A stretch of DNA of 62,210 nt from an uncultured bacterium (GCA_937924755.1 CALEVZ010000020.1:1-62210); one strand, 5' to 3'; shown: positions 32,692 through 47,897, counted from the first letter of the stretch. Translations and numbers: made by a program. Notes: generated from the letters alone by a model not told the origin.

Positions 32692-33947
32692 TGAAGGTTT
32701 CGGCGGCCGTCCGGCGCAACCTGGCCTGGCTGGCCGGTGGCGAGGTGGCGATCAAGGCCGGGCTGCTGCTGGCGGGGATCGTCATCGCCCGGGGAGGCGG
32801 ACCCGAGGCCATGGGGGCGTTCACGGTTGCCTTCGGAGCGGCGCTGGTGGCGGCGCAGATGCTGGCCGCCGGGCAGCCGGAGGTGGTGATCCGCGAGGTG
32901 GCGCGGGGCGGCCCGACGACGATGGTCCCTCTGGTGCGGGCGGCGCAGCGGGTGCAGCGGCGCGTGGCACCGTGGGCGGCGCCGGTGCTGTTGGCCGGCG
33001 CGACGGCGCTGGCCTGGCGCACCCCGGGCCTGGGCTGGGCGTTGCTGACCTTCGCGCCGTACGCCGCCCTGCGGGCGCGCCTGGTGGTGTTGACGGCGGC
33101 GTTCAAGGGGCGCGACCGCATGGAGGTGGAGGTGGCTGCGCGGGGGTTGGAGCTCGTGGTGGCCCTGGCGCTATTGGGTGGTGCGGTGCTGGTGGGCGTT
33201 CCGGCGTGGGCGCCGGGGGCGGCCTTTACAGTTGGCGTGGCGTGGGGGGTGGCCAGGGTGAGCCGGCAACTGAGACGGGGAGAAGAGCAGGCGCCCCGGG
33301 TGGATGAGGACGCGCTGCTACGCGAGGGACTGCCCTTTCTCGGTCTGGCGGTGGCGACACAGCTCCTGATGCGGGTGGAAACCCTCATACAGGCCGCAGT
33401 GGGGGTGCCGGTGGCCGTCGTTGGCCAGTACGGTGTTGCCCACGCCGCCGTGTGGAGCCTGATGGCCGGCAGTCAGCTGCTGGCGCTGGCCTGCTACCCC
33501 AGCGTGGCACGGGCCTGGAGCGAGGGGCGGCTGCGGCCGGGGCGCGCGCTGGCCCTGGCAGCGGCGGGGGGGGTGGTGGGGGCGGGGCTGGCCGGGGTGT
33601 TGTTTCTCCTACGGAGGCCTTTGGTGGTGGGGGTGTTCGGAGAGGTCTACGGCGAGGCGGCGGCGCTGATCAAGGTGCTGGCGTGGCTGCTGCCCGGCGC
33701 TTCGGCGGCCATGTTGATGGGAGTGATCCTGGCGGCCAGCGGGCGCCAGGCCTGGTCCCTGGCCAGCCAAGTGGCTCTGGTGGTGGCGGTGGTGGCGGGG
33801 AACCTGCTCGCCGTACCTCGTTGGGGGGTGGTTGGCAGCGCGGCGGTGGCAGTCGTCGCCCACAGCGTGGCCGGCGTGGTGGTGACCTTTCTGGGAGCCG
33901 CAGCGATGGCCCGACCGCGGATGCTGGTAGGAGGAGCAGGCGAGTGA
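32691..33947 (+). CDS. Wzx-like polysaccharide flippase
   Basis: A 418-residue integral membrane protein with about 12 hydrophobic helices, of the polysaccharide-transporter (MATE/MOP) type. It flips lipid-linked glycans to the outer face of the inner membrane. The N-terminal NLAWLAGGEVAIKAGLLLAG and the C-terminal glycine-rich helices fit the family, which has few invariant residues. The TGA of the upstream gene overlaps this start; GTG at 32688 is an alternative start one codon earlier. Neighbours support the role. Confidence 0.8.
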   Translation: MKVSAAVRRNLAWLAGGEVAIKAGLLLAGIVIARGGGPEAMGAFTVAFGAALVAAQMLAAGQPEVVIREVARGGPTTMVPLVRAAQRVQRRVAPWAAPVLLAGATALAWRTPGLGWALLTFAPYAALRARLVVLTAAFKGRDRMEVEVAARGLELVVALALLGGAVLVGVPAWAPGAAFTVGVAWGVARVSRQLRRGEEQAPRVDEDALLREGLPFLGLAVATQLLMRVETLIQAAVGVPVAVVGQYGVAHAAVWSLMAGSQLLALACYPSVARAWSEGRLRPGRALALAAAGGVVGAGLAGVLFLLRRPLVVGVFGEVYGEAAALIKVLAWLLPGASAAMLMGVILAASGRQAWSLASQVALVVAVVAGNLLAVPRWGVVGSAAVAVVAHSVAGVVVTFLGAAAMARPRMLVGGAGE

Positions 33948-34864
33948 AGGGGACTTCCGGGCCAGCTCTCGTCGGGGTGGTGGTGGTGCACCACGGGGAT
34001 CCCGCACCCACTAGAAGGTGCCTGGTCTCGGTTTTTGCGGACCCATCACCGGTATTACGCACGGTGGTGGTGGCGGACAATTCGGGAAACTTCTCCCCCC
34101 TTGCCGGCGCCGGTATACGGGTGCTGTCGCTGCCCCACAACCCCGGTTTCGGCGCCGGGGCCAACGCCGGGGTGGCAGCTCTGGGTGAGGGGGATTTCGC
34201 TGCCCTGGTGATCCTCAACCACGACGTGGAGGTGCTCCCCGGATACCTGGCGGCGGTGAGCCAGGCCCTCGTCGGGGACAGAGTGGGGGCAGCGGGTGGC
34301 CCCCTTTACCTGGGGCATGCCGCGGGACCGCTGTGGTACGCCGGGGGACGGGTGAACTTTCTGCTGGGGACGGTCAGCCAGTCCCGCTCCCGGCGGCAGG
34401 CGCAGCGTGCCCGAGAGGTGGGTTTTCTCCCCGGGGCTGCCCTGGCGGTGGCGCCGCGGGCCTGGCGCGAAGTGGGCGGGTTCGACCCCGCTTTCTTTCT
34501 CTACAACGAAGATCTGGATTTCTGTTTGCGACTGCGACGACATGGGTACACCCTGCGCTTCACCCCGCAGGCGGCGGCCGTCCACCACCTGGGAGCGGCG
34601 ACTGGCTCCCACCAGCGGTCACCCCTGTATCTCGAGCACCTGTCGCGCACTCGGCTGCGACCCTTCCGGCCGCTGCCCTACCGCCTCTATCTGGCCGCCC
34701 TGCACACCGTCTACGTGGTGGTGCGGGCTCTGGCGCTGGCTGCCAGCCGCGGAGCCGAGGGGAGGGTGCAGGCCCGCGCCTTGCTGCGGGGGCACAGGGT
34801 GGCACTGAGCACAGTGAGGGACCCCCTGCCGGCCGCGGACTTCGCGCCATGGGCGAGTCTTTAG
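33944..34864 (+). CDS. Family 2 glycosyltransferase
   Basis: A 306-residue GT-A enzyme. It has VVVVHHGDPAPTRRCL at the start, NPGFGAGANAGV near residue 65, LNHDVEVLPGY (DxD-like) near 94, and FFLYNEDLDFCLRLRRHGY near 186, the ED motif of rhamnosyltransferase-like GT2 proteins. It probably adds a sugar to the lipid-linked precursor. A GGAGG Shine-Dalgarno precedes GTG at 33944, which overlaps the flippase stop. It is the last gene before groES; the groES promoter starts 36 bases after its stop. Confidence 0.9.
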   Translation: MKGTSGPALVGVVVVHHGDPAPTRRCLVSVFADPSPVLRTVVVADNSGNFSPLAGAGIRVLSLPHNPGFGAGANAGVAALGEGDFAALVILNHDVEVLPGYLAAVSQALVGDRVGAAGGPLYLGHAAGPLWYAGGRVNFLLGTVSQSRSRRQAQRAREVGFLPGAALAVAPRAWREVGGFDPAFFLYNEDLDFCLRLRRHGYTLRFTPQAAAVHHLGAATGSHQRSPLYLEHLSRTRLRPFRPLPYRLYLAALHTVYVVVRALALAASRGAEGRVQARALLRGHRVALSTVRDPLPAADFAPWASL

Positions 34865-34899
34865 ACCAGCTCAAAAATCTGAGTCTCCCATTATGGGGG

Positions 34900-34928
34900 T
34901 TGACAAGCCTGCACTGAGATACTAGATT
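34900..34928 (+). promoter_or_regulatory. Sigma70-type promoter of groESL
   Basis: TTGACA at 34900-34905, a 17-base spacer, then TAGATT at 34923-34928. Five G residues precede the -35. The CIRCE operator begins at the last base of the -10. Confidence 0.85.
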
Positions 34929-34954
34929 TAGCACTCGACAGGGGAGAGTGCTAA
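34928..34954 (+). promoter_or_regulatory. CIRCE operator (HrcA-binding)
   Basis: TTAGCACTC, nine bases, GAGTGCTAA: a perfect match to the CIRCE inverted repeat. HrcA bound here would block transcription initiation; HrcA itself is not encoded in this window. The operator lies 61 bases before the groES start, so it also sits in the mRNA leader. Confidence 0.98.
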
Positions 34955-35015
34955 TTCCCCCGGTCAACATCGCACAGATCACACCACCTGTGATGGAGGG
35001 AAAGGAGAACCAAGT

Positions 35016-35306
35016 ATGAAGGTACGTCCACTTCACGATCGCGTTGTGTTGCGCCGGATCGAGGCCGAGGAGACGGTGCGCGGCGGGATCATTATCCCCG
35101 ACACCGCCAAGGAGAAGCCCCAGGAGGCCGAGGTGGTGGCCGTCGGGGACGGCAAGCGCGACGAGAACGGCAAGCGCATCCCCATGGATGTAAAAACCGG
35201 CGAGCGCGTGCTGATTGGCAAGTACTCGGGCACCGACATCAAAATCGGCGACGAAGAGTTCGTGATCGTGCGCGAGGACGAGATCCTCGGCGTGGTGGAG
35301 AAGTAA
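35016..35306 (+). CDS. groES: Co-chaperonin GroES
   Basis: A 96-residue GroES, the heptameric lid of the chaperonin. It starts [19 protein letters not shown]. The mobile loop carries GGIIIPD and the roof-region and C-terminal sequences ([28 protein letters not shown]) are intact. A strong GGAAAGGAG Shine-Dalgarno precedes it. It is 18 bases before groEL and under the CIRCE-controlled promoter. Confidence 0.98.
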   Translation: MKVRPLHDRVVLRRIEAEETVRGGIIIPDTAKEKPQEAEVVAVGDGKRDENGKRIPMDVKTGERVLIGKYSGTDIKIGDEEFVIVREDEILGVVEK

Positions 35307-36965
<1,659 letters not shown>

Positions 36966-37012
36966 TCCCTTCGAGGGAACAGACCTCCTCCCTCATCTTC
37001 ACGTCTGTACCC

Positions 37013-37042
37013 AGGGGTGGGCGACGGTGCCCACCCCTTTTT
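37013..37042 (+). terminator. Intrinsic terminator after groEL
   Basis: A perfect 10-bp stem (37013-37022 with 37029-37038), a 6-base loop and five T residues at 37038-37042. It closes the groESL operon before the convergent guaB gene. Confidence 0.93.
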
Positions 37043-37101
37043 CTTGCTCAAATCCCAGTGGCGGGTGTCCTGGCGGCGGGCGGCGATGGGCGCGGCCAAG
37101 C

Positions 37102-41478
<4,377 letters not shown>

Positions 41479-41535
41479 ACCCACCTCGAACAAGAAAGGA
41501 TACTCGCCCCTTCCCGGGCGCTCAACTGCGGCGGG

Positions 41536-43110
41536 TCACGCCAGCCCGAGGAGACGGCAGAGCAGCAGGGTGCCCGCCGGAACCACGAGGGCGCAGCACA
41601 GGTTCAGCGCCAAGCCGTGCCTGGCCATCGCGCCGATGGGCACTTGGCCCGAGCCGTAGACAATGGCGTTGGGGGGGGTGGCCACCGGCAGCATGAAGGC
41701 CATGGAACAGCCCAGGGCGACGGCGATGGCCGGAGGAGCCGGGTTCATCCCGGCAGCCTGCGCGGACGCAATGGCGAGGGGGGCGAGCATGGCGGCGGCG
41801 GCGGTGTTGGAGGTGGTCTCGGTGAGAAATATGGCGATGGCGCCGAAGAGGAAGGTGAGGGCGACGAGAGAACGGGCGCCGGTGAGGCCCACCAGAGCTC
41901 TCCCCGCAGCTTCCGCCAGGCCCGTTCGCATCATCGCGGTCCCTAGGGATAGCCCACCGCCGAAAAGGATCAGGGTCCCCCAGTCGATGCGGGCCGCCAC
42001 TGTCCAGGTGAGGGTGAATCGACGCGCTCGCCAGTCCACCGGCAGGACGAAGAGGAGGGCGGCGGCCAGCACCGCCACCACCGGTTCGGGGAACAGGGCG
42101 GCGAGAGCGGTGGGGGCGCCGCTGTCCTCCCCGGCGATGAGCGCTGCGGCGCCCGGAAGGATCCAGAAAATCACGGCGACGAGGAAGGCGATGAGGGTGT
42201 TGTACTCCGCCCGGCTCCACCGACCCGGTGCGGTCCTGTCGGCGGCGAGGAGCTGGCCTGCCGCGTGCAGATGCTGCGTCTTCCGCGGCAGGGTCACCCC
42301 CAGCAGCGCAACGAGCCCGGCCAGCATGGTGAGCATGATGGGGGTGGCGAGGAGCATCCAGGTGAAGAACCCCAATCGGATGCCCGCCAGGGTTTCCAGG
42401 GAGGAGAGCACGATCAAGTTGGGCGGGGTGCCGATGGGGGTGGCGATGCCGCCGATGGAGGCGGCGTACGCGATGGCCAGGAGGAGGGCGGTGCCGTACC
42501 GCGAGCGGCCAAGATCGAGTGGAGCGACGCCGCCAGCCTCCGGCAGGCGGTGAAAGGCCTTCAGTACGGCGAGGGCCAGTGGATAGATCATGGCGGCGGT
42601 GGCGGTGTTGGACAGCCACATGGAAAGGCCGGCGGTGACGCCGGCGAAGGCCAGCAGGATGCGGGTGGGAGAGCTTCCCAGGCGGGGGTGGGTGAGGATG
42701 GCGCTGGCGATGCGGCGGTCAAGCCCGGAGGAGAGCATCGCCTCGGCCAGAATGAAGCTGCCGAGAAACAACAGGATGATGGGGTCTCCGAAGGGGGCGA
42801 ACAGTTCCCGGGCGGAGCTTACCCCGCACAGCACGGCGAGCGAAGGGGCGAGTAGGGCGGTGACGGGGATCGGCACTGCCTCGGTGATCCACCAGGTCAC
42901 CACCCAGGCGGCCACGGCCAGCAGGCGGGCCGCCTCGGGGCGGGGGAGCCCTTCGGGGGGGGCGGCCAAGAGGAGAACAAACAGGCAGGGACCGAGGAAC
43001 AACCCCACACTCTGCCGCCGGCGTTCGAGGCGGGACGCTGCCCCAGCGGGGGCGGTCTCCGCCTGCCAGGAGCCGTGGGGGTTGAGGCGCTCGTTCACGG
43101 CATTCGACAA
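41536..43110 (-). CDS. DASS/SLC13-family anion transporter
   Basis: A 524-residue membrane protein with about 11-13 helices of the divalent-anion:sodium symporter family (dicarboxylates, sulfate or similar). Motifs include WWITEAVPIPVTALL, SNTATAAMIYPLALAV and a second repeat with TETTSNTAAAAMLAPLA; the paired SNT motifs are the substrate/sodium site. A charged N-terminal extension precedes the first helix. The start is uncertain: TTG at 43110, or GTG at 43098; neither has a clear Shine-Dalgarno. Substrate cannot be assigned. Confidence 0.87.
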   Translation of the reverse strand: MSNAVNERLNPHGSWQAETAPAGAASRLERRRQSVGLFLGPCLFVLLLAAPPEGLPRPEAARLLAVAAWVVTWWITEAVPIPVTALLAPSLAVLCGVSSARELFAPFGDPIILLFLGSFILAEAMLSSGLDRRIASAILTHPRLGSSPTRILLAFAGVTAGLSMWLSNTATAAMIYPLALAVLKAFHRLPEAGGVAPLDLGRSRYGTALLLAIAYAASIGGIATPIGTPPNLIVLSSLETLAGIRLGFFTWMLLATPIMLTMLAGLVALLGVTLPRKTQHLHAAGQLLAADRTAPGRWSRAEYNTLIAFLVAVIFWILPGAAALIAGEDSGAPTALAALFPEPVVAVLAAALLFVLPVDWRARRFTLTWTVAARIDWGTLILFGGGLSLGTAMMRTGLAEAAGRALVGLTGARSLVALTFLFGAIAIFLTETTSNTAAAAMLAPLAIASAQAAGMNPAPPAIAVALGCSMAFMLPVATPPNAIVYGSGQVPIGAMARHGLALNLCCALVVPAGTLLLCRLLGLA

Positions 43111-43171
43111 GGTCCCAGGGCTCGAAGCCCGGTGGCGAGGGTAGCGGGGTCCATTGACGGGTGCAACGCCC

Positions 43172-43212
43172 TGTTACTGGGGTGTTACAGCCCGAGCCCC
43201 GGGGGGCGTTAC
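43172..43212 (+). repeat. Short direct repeats (TGTTAC) upstream of the kinase-like gene
   Basis: TGTTAC at 43172-43177 and 43183-43188 are exactly 11 bases apart; CGTTAC follows at 43207-43212. One helical turn between copies suits a regulator binding direct repeats. The rest of the 234-base gap between the DASS gene and 43345 shows only AT-richer sequence just upstream of the kinase-like gene, such as TATCTT near 43310. Confidence 0.35.
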
Positions 43213-43344
43213 GGTTTCGCCACCAGGTTGCGCCAGCCCCTCCCTGGCAGCACGCGAGTCGCTGCAGTGGCTTTATTTGCGCAATACTCCCGAAGGCTGC
43301 CGATGGGGTATCTTGATTGCATATCACTTGAAGAGGAGAGAGTC

Positions 43345-44181
43345 ATGCCAATTATCACCATCTCCCGCGGATCGATGAGCGGGGGGACCGCCTTGGCGGA
43401 ATGCCTGTCGCAGAATCTGGGGGTGCCCTGCGTGGGGCGCGAGGAAGTGGCCGAGAAGGCGGGGGCCCTGATCGGCGTCTCCCCGGCGGTAGTGGAAGAA
43501 AAGCTCATGCAGTCACCGGGTTTTTGGGACCGCATCACCGCCGACCGGCGGCGCTACGTGGTGGCGCTGCAGGCGGTGCTGGCCGAGCACGCCGCAAGCG
43601 GCAACTTCGTTTACCACGGGCAGGCCGGCCATCTGCTCCTGCGCGGGGTGCCGGCGGTGCTGCGGGTGCGGCTGATCGCCCCGCTGGAGATGCGGGTGCG
43701 CTCCCTGATGGAGCGCCACGGCATGCGGCGGCAAGCGGCGCTCGACTACATCAAGCAGGTGGACGAGGACCGCGTGCGCTGGACGCGCCAGGTCTACGAC
43801 GTGGATCTGCGCGATCCCGCCCTGTACGATCTGGTCATCAACTTGGAGAGGCTTTCCCTGGCCTCGGCGTGCGCCGTCGTCAGCGAGGCGGCGAGCCGAC
43901 CCGAGTTCTCGGTCACCCGGGAGGTGCAGGCGGCTCTCGCGGATTTCGCGCTGGCCAGCCGCGTCAAGCTGGCGCTGGCGACCCACGTGGCCACGCGGGG
44001 CTCAGTCTTCGAGGTCACCAGCAAGGAAGGCGCGGTCACGGTCACCGGTGTGGTTCCCGAGCCGGCCATGCTCACCCACGTGAGCAGCCGGCTGGAAGAG
44101 GAGGTGGAGGGGGTAGTACGAACCGTTGCCGGCGTCACCCAGGTGACTCTCGATCTGAAGCAGTTTGACGCCTACCACTAG
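43345..44181 (+). CDS. Cytidylate-kinase-like protein with C-terminal BON domain
   Basis: A 278-residue protein. The N-terminal part (ITISRGSMSGGTALAECL) matches the cytidylate-kinase-like P-loop family, whose loop is a variant of GxxxxGK without a clear Lys. RVRLIAPLEMRVRSLMERHG and the YDLVINLERLS segment are typical of it. Residues from about 200 form a BON domain (GSVFEVTSKEGAVTVTGVV). BON domains bind phospholipids or ligands. True CMP kinase activity is doubtful because such paralogues usually have another role. A GAGGAG Shine-Dalgarno precedes the ATG. Confidence 0.82.
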   Translation: MPIITISRGSMSGGTALAECLSQNLGVPCVGREEVAEKAGALIGVSPAVVEEKLMQSPGFWDRITADRRRYVVALQAVLAEHAASGNFVYHGQAGHLLLRGVPAVLRVRLIAPLEMRVRSLMERHGMRRQAALDYIKQVDEDRVRWTRQVYDVDLRDPALYDLVINLERLSLASACAVVSEAASRPEFSVTREVQAALADFALASRVKLALATHVATRGSVFEVTSKEGAVTVTGVVPEPAMLTHVSSRLEEEVEGVVRTVAGVTQVTLDLKQFDAYH

Positions 44182-44200
44182 GCGATGGGAGGAGGGGCTC

Positions 44201-44389
44201 GTGGGCTTCTTAAACTGGCTGCAAGAGTTGGGGCGGGACGCCAATCCCGCCGCAGACGGCTTCCAGGCGTCCATGCTGTACCTGATCGTCAGTGTGGCGC
44301 TTCCGGTAGCCATTGGCATATTCGTGGGGTTCGGGCTCCGCCTTATCGAACGGGCCTTCGGTATTGAACTCGGTCGGGGGGGTCACTGA
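44201..44389 (+). CDS. Small single-helix membrane protein
   Basis: A 62-residue protein: a short amphipathic N-terminus (GFLNWLQELGRDANPAADG), one membrane helix (about residues 25-47), and a short tail ending with LGRGGH. GTG at 44201 has a strong Shine-Dalgarno (GGGAGGAGGGG). The stop overlaps the ATG of the TauE gene, so it is probably an accessory subunit of that exporter. No family is recognised. Confidence 0.7.
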   Translation: MGFLNWLQELGRDANPAADGFQASMLYLIVSVALPVAIGIFVGFGLRLIERAFGIELGRGGH

Positions 44390-45327
44390 TGTCGGTCGCG
44401 GATTTCCCGATCAGCGTTGATAACTTCCCCTGGCTGGTTCTCTTTGGTCTGGTCGTCGGCGGACTGGGTGGGTTTTTTGGGGTCGGGGGCGGCTTCCTCA
44501 TGGTGCCCATGCTCAACGTAGTGTTCGGTATCCCCTACAACATCGCGGTGGGGTCCGACCTGGGCCAGATGTGCGGCATGTCCACCGCCGCCACCGTCCG
44601 CCACATGCGCTTCGGCAACATCGACTTCAAACTGGGTGTACTGATGATCGCCGGTACGGCGCTGGGGGTGGAGGCCGGCGCCACCATCTTGGAGATCCTC
44701 AAACATTCGGGAGAAGTGGTCATCAATGGCCGCCCGGTGAGCCTGATGACTTTGGTCATGAGCCTGGTATACGCAGCGCTGTTGATTTTCTTGGGAACCG
44801 CCATGATCCGGGAGTCCCGAGCTACCTTAAAGCGGGTCGCCGGCAAGAAGGATCTGGCGGTGGCGGAGGCGCCGGCTTCCCCCATCGTCTTGCGACTGCG
44901 GACTCTGAAGCTATGGCCCATGGTCACCCTCCCGGCCTCGGGCATCGCCTCCATTTCGCTGTGGGTGATCCTGATCATCGGATTCCTCACCGGTTTCCTG
45001 TCGGGCATGCTGGGGGTGGGAGGCGGCTTTATCCGCATGCCGGCGCTGGTGTACATCCTCGGCTGTCCAACGGTGGTGGCGGTGGGAACCGACCTCTTTG
45101 AGATCATGTTTTCCTCTGGATACGGCGTCTTCAGCCACGCCCTGAAGGGGAACGTGCATCTGGTGCTGGTTTTGGCGTTGCTGGTGGGCACCACGGTGGG
45201 AGCTCAAATCGGGGCGTCGTACACGCGCAAGGCAGGGGGTCCCTGGGTGCGGTTCGGGTTCGGCTGTCTGGCCTTCGTGGGTGTCATCATGGTGGCCTTC
45301 AAGCTCTACCTGCAGGTGGTAAGGTAG
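44389..45327 (+). CDS. TauE/SafE-family anion exporter
   Basis: A 312-residue membrane protein with about eight helices. The two internal repeats carry GFFGVGGGFLMVPML and GMLGVGGGFIRMPAL, the hallmark glycine-rich motifs of TauE/SafE permeases. Members export sulfite, sulfoacetate or other organosulfur anions. It is coupled to the tiny upstream membrane protein and followed within 4 bases by the PEP-synthase-like gene. Substrate is unknown. Confidence 0.9.
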   Translation: MSVADFPISVDNFPWLVLFGLVVGGLGGFFGVGGGFLMVPMLNVVFGIPYNIAVGSDLGQMCGMSTAATVRHMRFGNIDFKLGVLMIAGTALGVEAGATILEILKHSGEVVINGRPVSLMTLVMSLVYAALLIFLGTAMIRESRATLKRVAGKKDLAVAEAPASPIVLRLRTLKLWPMVTLPASGIASISLWVILIIGFLTGFLSGMLGVGGGFIRMPALVYILGCPTVVAVGTDLFEIMFSSGYGVFSHALKGNVHLVLVLALLVGTTVGAQIGASYTRKAGGPWVRFGFGCLAFVGVIMVAFKLYLQVVR

Positions 45328-45331
45328 GTAT

Positions 45332-47872
45332 GTGGGGTCGCTCGGCGACTGGCTCAAGGAGTACGTAGGCAAGCGCTTGTCGCGCCGACGTTTCGTGCCG
45401 GTGGCCGAGCGATTCGCTCAGTTTCGCAGCATCGGCGCCGCCAACAACTCTTTCCTCGAGAACCTGGCCCAGCTGCTGGAGCACGGTGAGGTGGGGGGGA
45501 TGAGGGCGGTTGCCTCCGCCTACGAGGCGCTTGCCGGGCCGGTGGGGGCGATGGTCAAGGGCCTGGTGGCCATGACCGGCGGGCGCTACCAGGCGTTGGT
45601 TCACCGACTCGAAGACCTCGATCGAGAGCTCTCCCAGGACATCCTCCGGGCCAGGCCCATCGAGTTCGGCCCCCTGGTGAGATGGCCATCCCCGGATACG
45701 ATTCTGCACCCCGAGGAGGTGGGGCCGAAGGCTGCCCGGTTGTCGCAGCTTGCCAGTGCTGCCGGTGTCAACATACCGCCGTTTTTCGTGGTAACCGTTT
45801 ACGGCTACCGGGCCTTCGTCGAGGCCAGCGGGCTGCAGGATCTGATCAACGAGTTGATTTGGGACTCGGACTTTTCCCGTAGCGAGGCGATCGAAGTGTT
45901 TACCCACGAGGTGCGGGAAGCCGTGCTGGCTAGCCAGGTGCCGCCGCTGCTGGCCGCCGCCCTCCAGGAGGCGTACGCCCGCCTGACGGCGCTGCTCGAC
46001 TCGCCGTGGGGAGTGGCGGTACGCTCCAGCGCCGTGGTGGAGGACTCTGAGTCCTCCTTCGCCGGGCAATTCGAGAGCATCCTCAACGTCGATCGGGAGG
46101 GCCTGCTGGAGGCGTACAAGCAGGTGATCGCCTCCAAGTACCGACCGGCGGCGGTGCAGTACGCCCTGGCCAGGGGCTTTCTCGACCAGGACGTGGCTAT
46201 GCCGGTGCTGGTCATGGCCATGCTGCAGCCGGCGGCCAGCGGCGTTGCCTACTCCCGCAGCCCCGAGGGTTCGCCGGCGGCCATCGTGACCGCGGTTCCC
46301 GGGCTCGCCCAGCCCTTGGTGGAGGGGAAAGTCACGCCCGATCGCTACACCATCGTGGACGGGGGGGCTTCGGCTGCGGTGAGTGCGGCTCGCGGCGACA
46401 GCGCGACGGCACTTCGCTGCGATGGCGGGCGAGGGTTGCTGGAAGTGGCCGCGGGCACCGAGTGGTCCCTGACCACCCAGCAGGCGGTGGCAGTGGCCCG
46501 GCTTGCCTGGTCGCTGGAGCGACACTTCGGGACCCCGCAGGATGTGGAGTGGGTGCTGGACGAGGAAGGGACTCTGTGGGTGGTTCAGAGCCGGCCGTTG
46601 GCGGGAACGGGCCTCGAGGTCGCCGCACGGGACACGCCCGAGGTGAATGGGTACCCGGTGCTGGTGCGGGGTGGCCAGCGAGCCGCGGGCGGGGTGGCGT
46701 GCGGGAAGGTGTTGCATTGGCGTAGTTTCGCGACCCATGCGGGGCTACCTGATGAAACTGTCCTGGTGGTGCCCACCACATCACCGGCTTTGGCCGGCAT
46801 GCTGTCCCGGCTGGCGGCGGTGGTCGCGGTTGCTGGCAGTCCCACCGGTCACATGGCCACGGTGGCGCGGGAGTTCGGGGTGCCCTGCCTGGTGGGGGTA
46901 TCTGACGCCTTCGCCCGCCTCCCCGAGGGAGAAGAAGTTACCGTGGACGCCCACTGTGGGCGGGTGTACCTGGGGCGAGTCAGCGAGCTTCTGAACGGGG
47001 CACCACGGGCCATGGCCCGCGCCGTCCGCGATCCGGTGCGAGAAGGACTGGCCCGGCTGATCGACAAGGTGGCCCCCCTCACCCTCACCAACCCCGACTC
47101 GCCCGACTTTCGCCCCGAGGCCTGCCGGACTCTGCACGACGTGGCGCGCTTCGTGCACCAGCGGGCGATGGCGGAGATGTTCGCGGTTGATACTCTCTCA
47201 GCCCGCGAGCGCCACCAGCTCCACCGCCTCACCTGGTCGCGCCCCATGGATCTGCGGGTGTTGGACCTGGGCGGCGGGCTGACCGCCGGGGCAGGGAAAG
47301 TGGCGAGCCTGGACCAGGTGCTGTCGGTGCCTCTGCTGGCCCTGCTGCGGGGGATGGCGGACGAACGCCTGTCCTGGTCTGGACCGGTGGGCTTCGATCT
47401 CAAGGGGTTCATGTCGGTGGTGGTGCGCTCCGCCGCCGACGACCAGCGCTTCGGGGAGCCCTCCTTCGCCCTATGCGCCCGCGACTACGTACACCTCTCC
47501 TCCCGTCTGGCCTACCACTTTGCCACCGTGGATTCGGTGTGTGGAAAGCTGGTCAACGAGAACTACGCTCGTCTGCTGTTCCACGGCGGTGCCGCCATCG
47601 CCCAGCGTCGCGAGTGGCGCGCCCGCTTCCTGGCCAAGGTACTGCACCATCACGGCTTTCAGGTGTCGCACGTCAGTGATCGAGTGGAGGCCGTGTTGGC
47701 CAAGCGTGCCGCGTCGATTCTCGAGGAGGCGTTGGTCATGCTGGGCAGGCTCCTGGTGGCGGCGCGGCATCTCGACATGGTGATGGAGAGTCCGGCCACG
47801 GCCGATGCCTTCGCCCGCTCCTTCGTGTCGGGTGACTATGGCTTCGAGATGATGCGACGCCGGCCGGGCTAG
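45332..47872 (+). CDS. PEP-synthase-like protein with ATP-grasp and His-swivel domains but unusual C-terminus
   Basis: An 846-residue protein. Residues 1-115 are a helical extension. An ATP-grasp (PPDK N-terminal) domain spans about 120-430 (GVAVRSSAVVEDSESSFAGQ). A phosphohistidine swivel domain spans about 450-545, with His507 in SPTGHMATVAREFGVPCLVG. The C-terminal 300 residues (FRPEACRTLHDVARFVHQ) do not show the TIM-barrel PEP/pyruvate site of PpsA or PPDK. They resemble a variant I recall from PEP-synthase-like proteins of delta-proteobacteria. It may transfer phosphate to a substrate other than pyruvate. The GTG start follows the TauE stop by 4 bases. Confidence 0.82.
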   Translation: MGSLGDWLKEYVGKRLSRRRFVPVAERFAQFRSIGAANNSFLENLAQLLEHGEVGGMRAVASAYEALAGPVGAMVKGLVAMTGGRYQALVHRLEDLDRELSQDILRARPIEFGPLVRWPSPDTILHPEEVGPKAARLSQLASAAGVNIPPFFVVTVYGYRAFVEASGLQDLINELIWDSDFSRSEAIEVFTHEVREAVLASQVPPLLAAALQEAYARLTALLDSPWGVAVRSSAVVEDSESSFAGQFESILNVDREGLLEAYKQVIASKYRPAAVQYALARGFLDQDVAMPVLVMAMLQPAASGVAYSRSPEGSPAAIVTAVPGLAQPLVEGKVTPDRYTIVDGGASAAVSAARGDSATALRCDGGRGLLEVAAGTEWSLTTQQAVAVARLAWSLERHFGTPQDVEWVLDEEGTLWVVQSRPLAGTGLEVAARDTPEVNGYPVLVRGGQRAAGGVACGKVLHWRSFATHAGLPDETVLVVPTTSPALAGMLSRLAAVVAVAGSPTGHMATVAREFGVPCLVGVSDAFARLPEGEEVTVDAHCGRVYLGRVSELLNGAPRAMARAVRDPVREGLARLIDKVAPLTLTNPDSPDFRPEACRTLHDVARFVHQRAMAEMFAVDTLSARERHQLHRLTWSRPMDLRVLDLGGGLTAGAGKVASLDQVLSVPLLALLRGMADERLSWSGPVGFDLKGFMSVVVRSAADDQRFGEPSFALCARDYVHLSSRLAYHFATVDSVCGKLVNENYARLLFHGGAAIAQRREWRARFLAKVLHHHGFQVSHVSDRVEAVLAKRAASILEEALVMLGRLLVAARHLDMVMESPATADAFARSFVSGDYGFEMMRRRPG

Positions 47873-47897
47873 GTCGGTTAGTCGATAGGGAGGCGGA

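Noticed and set aside
43270-43300. Sigma54 promoter (TGGC...TTGC) before the kinase-like gene
   Set aside because: GG and GC elements are 10 rather than 12 bases apart.
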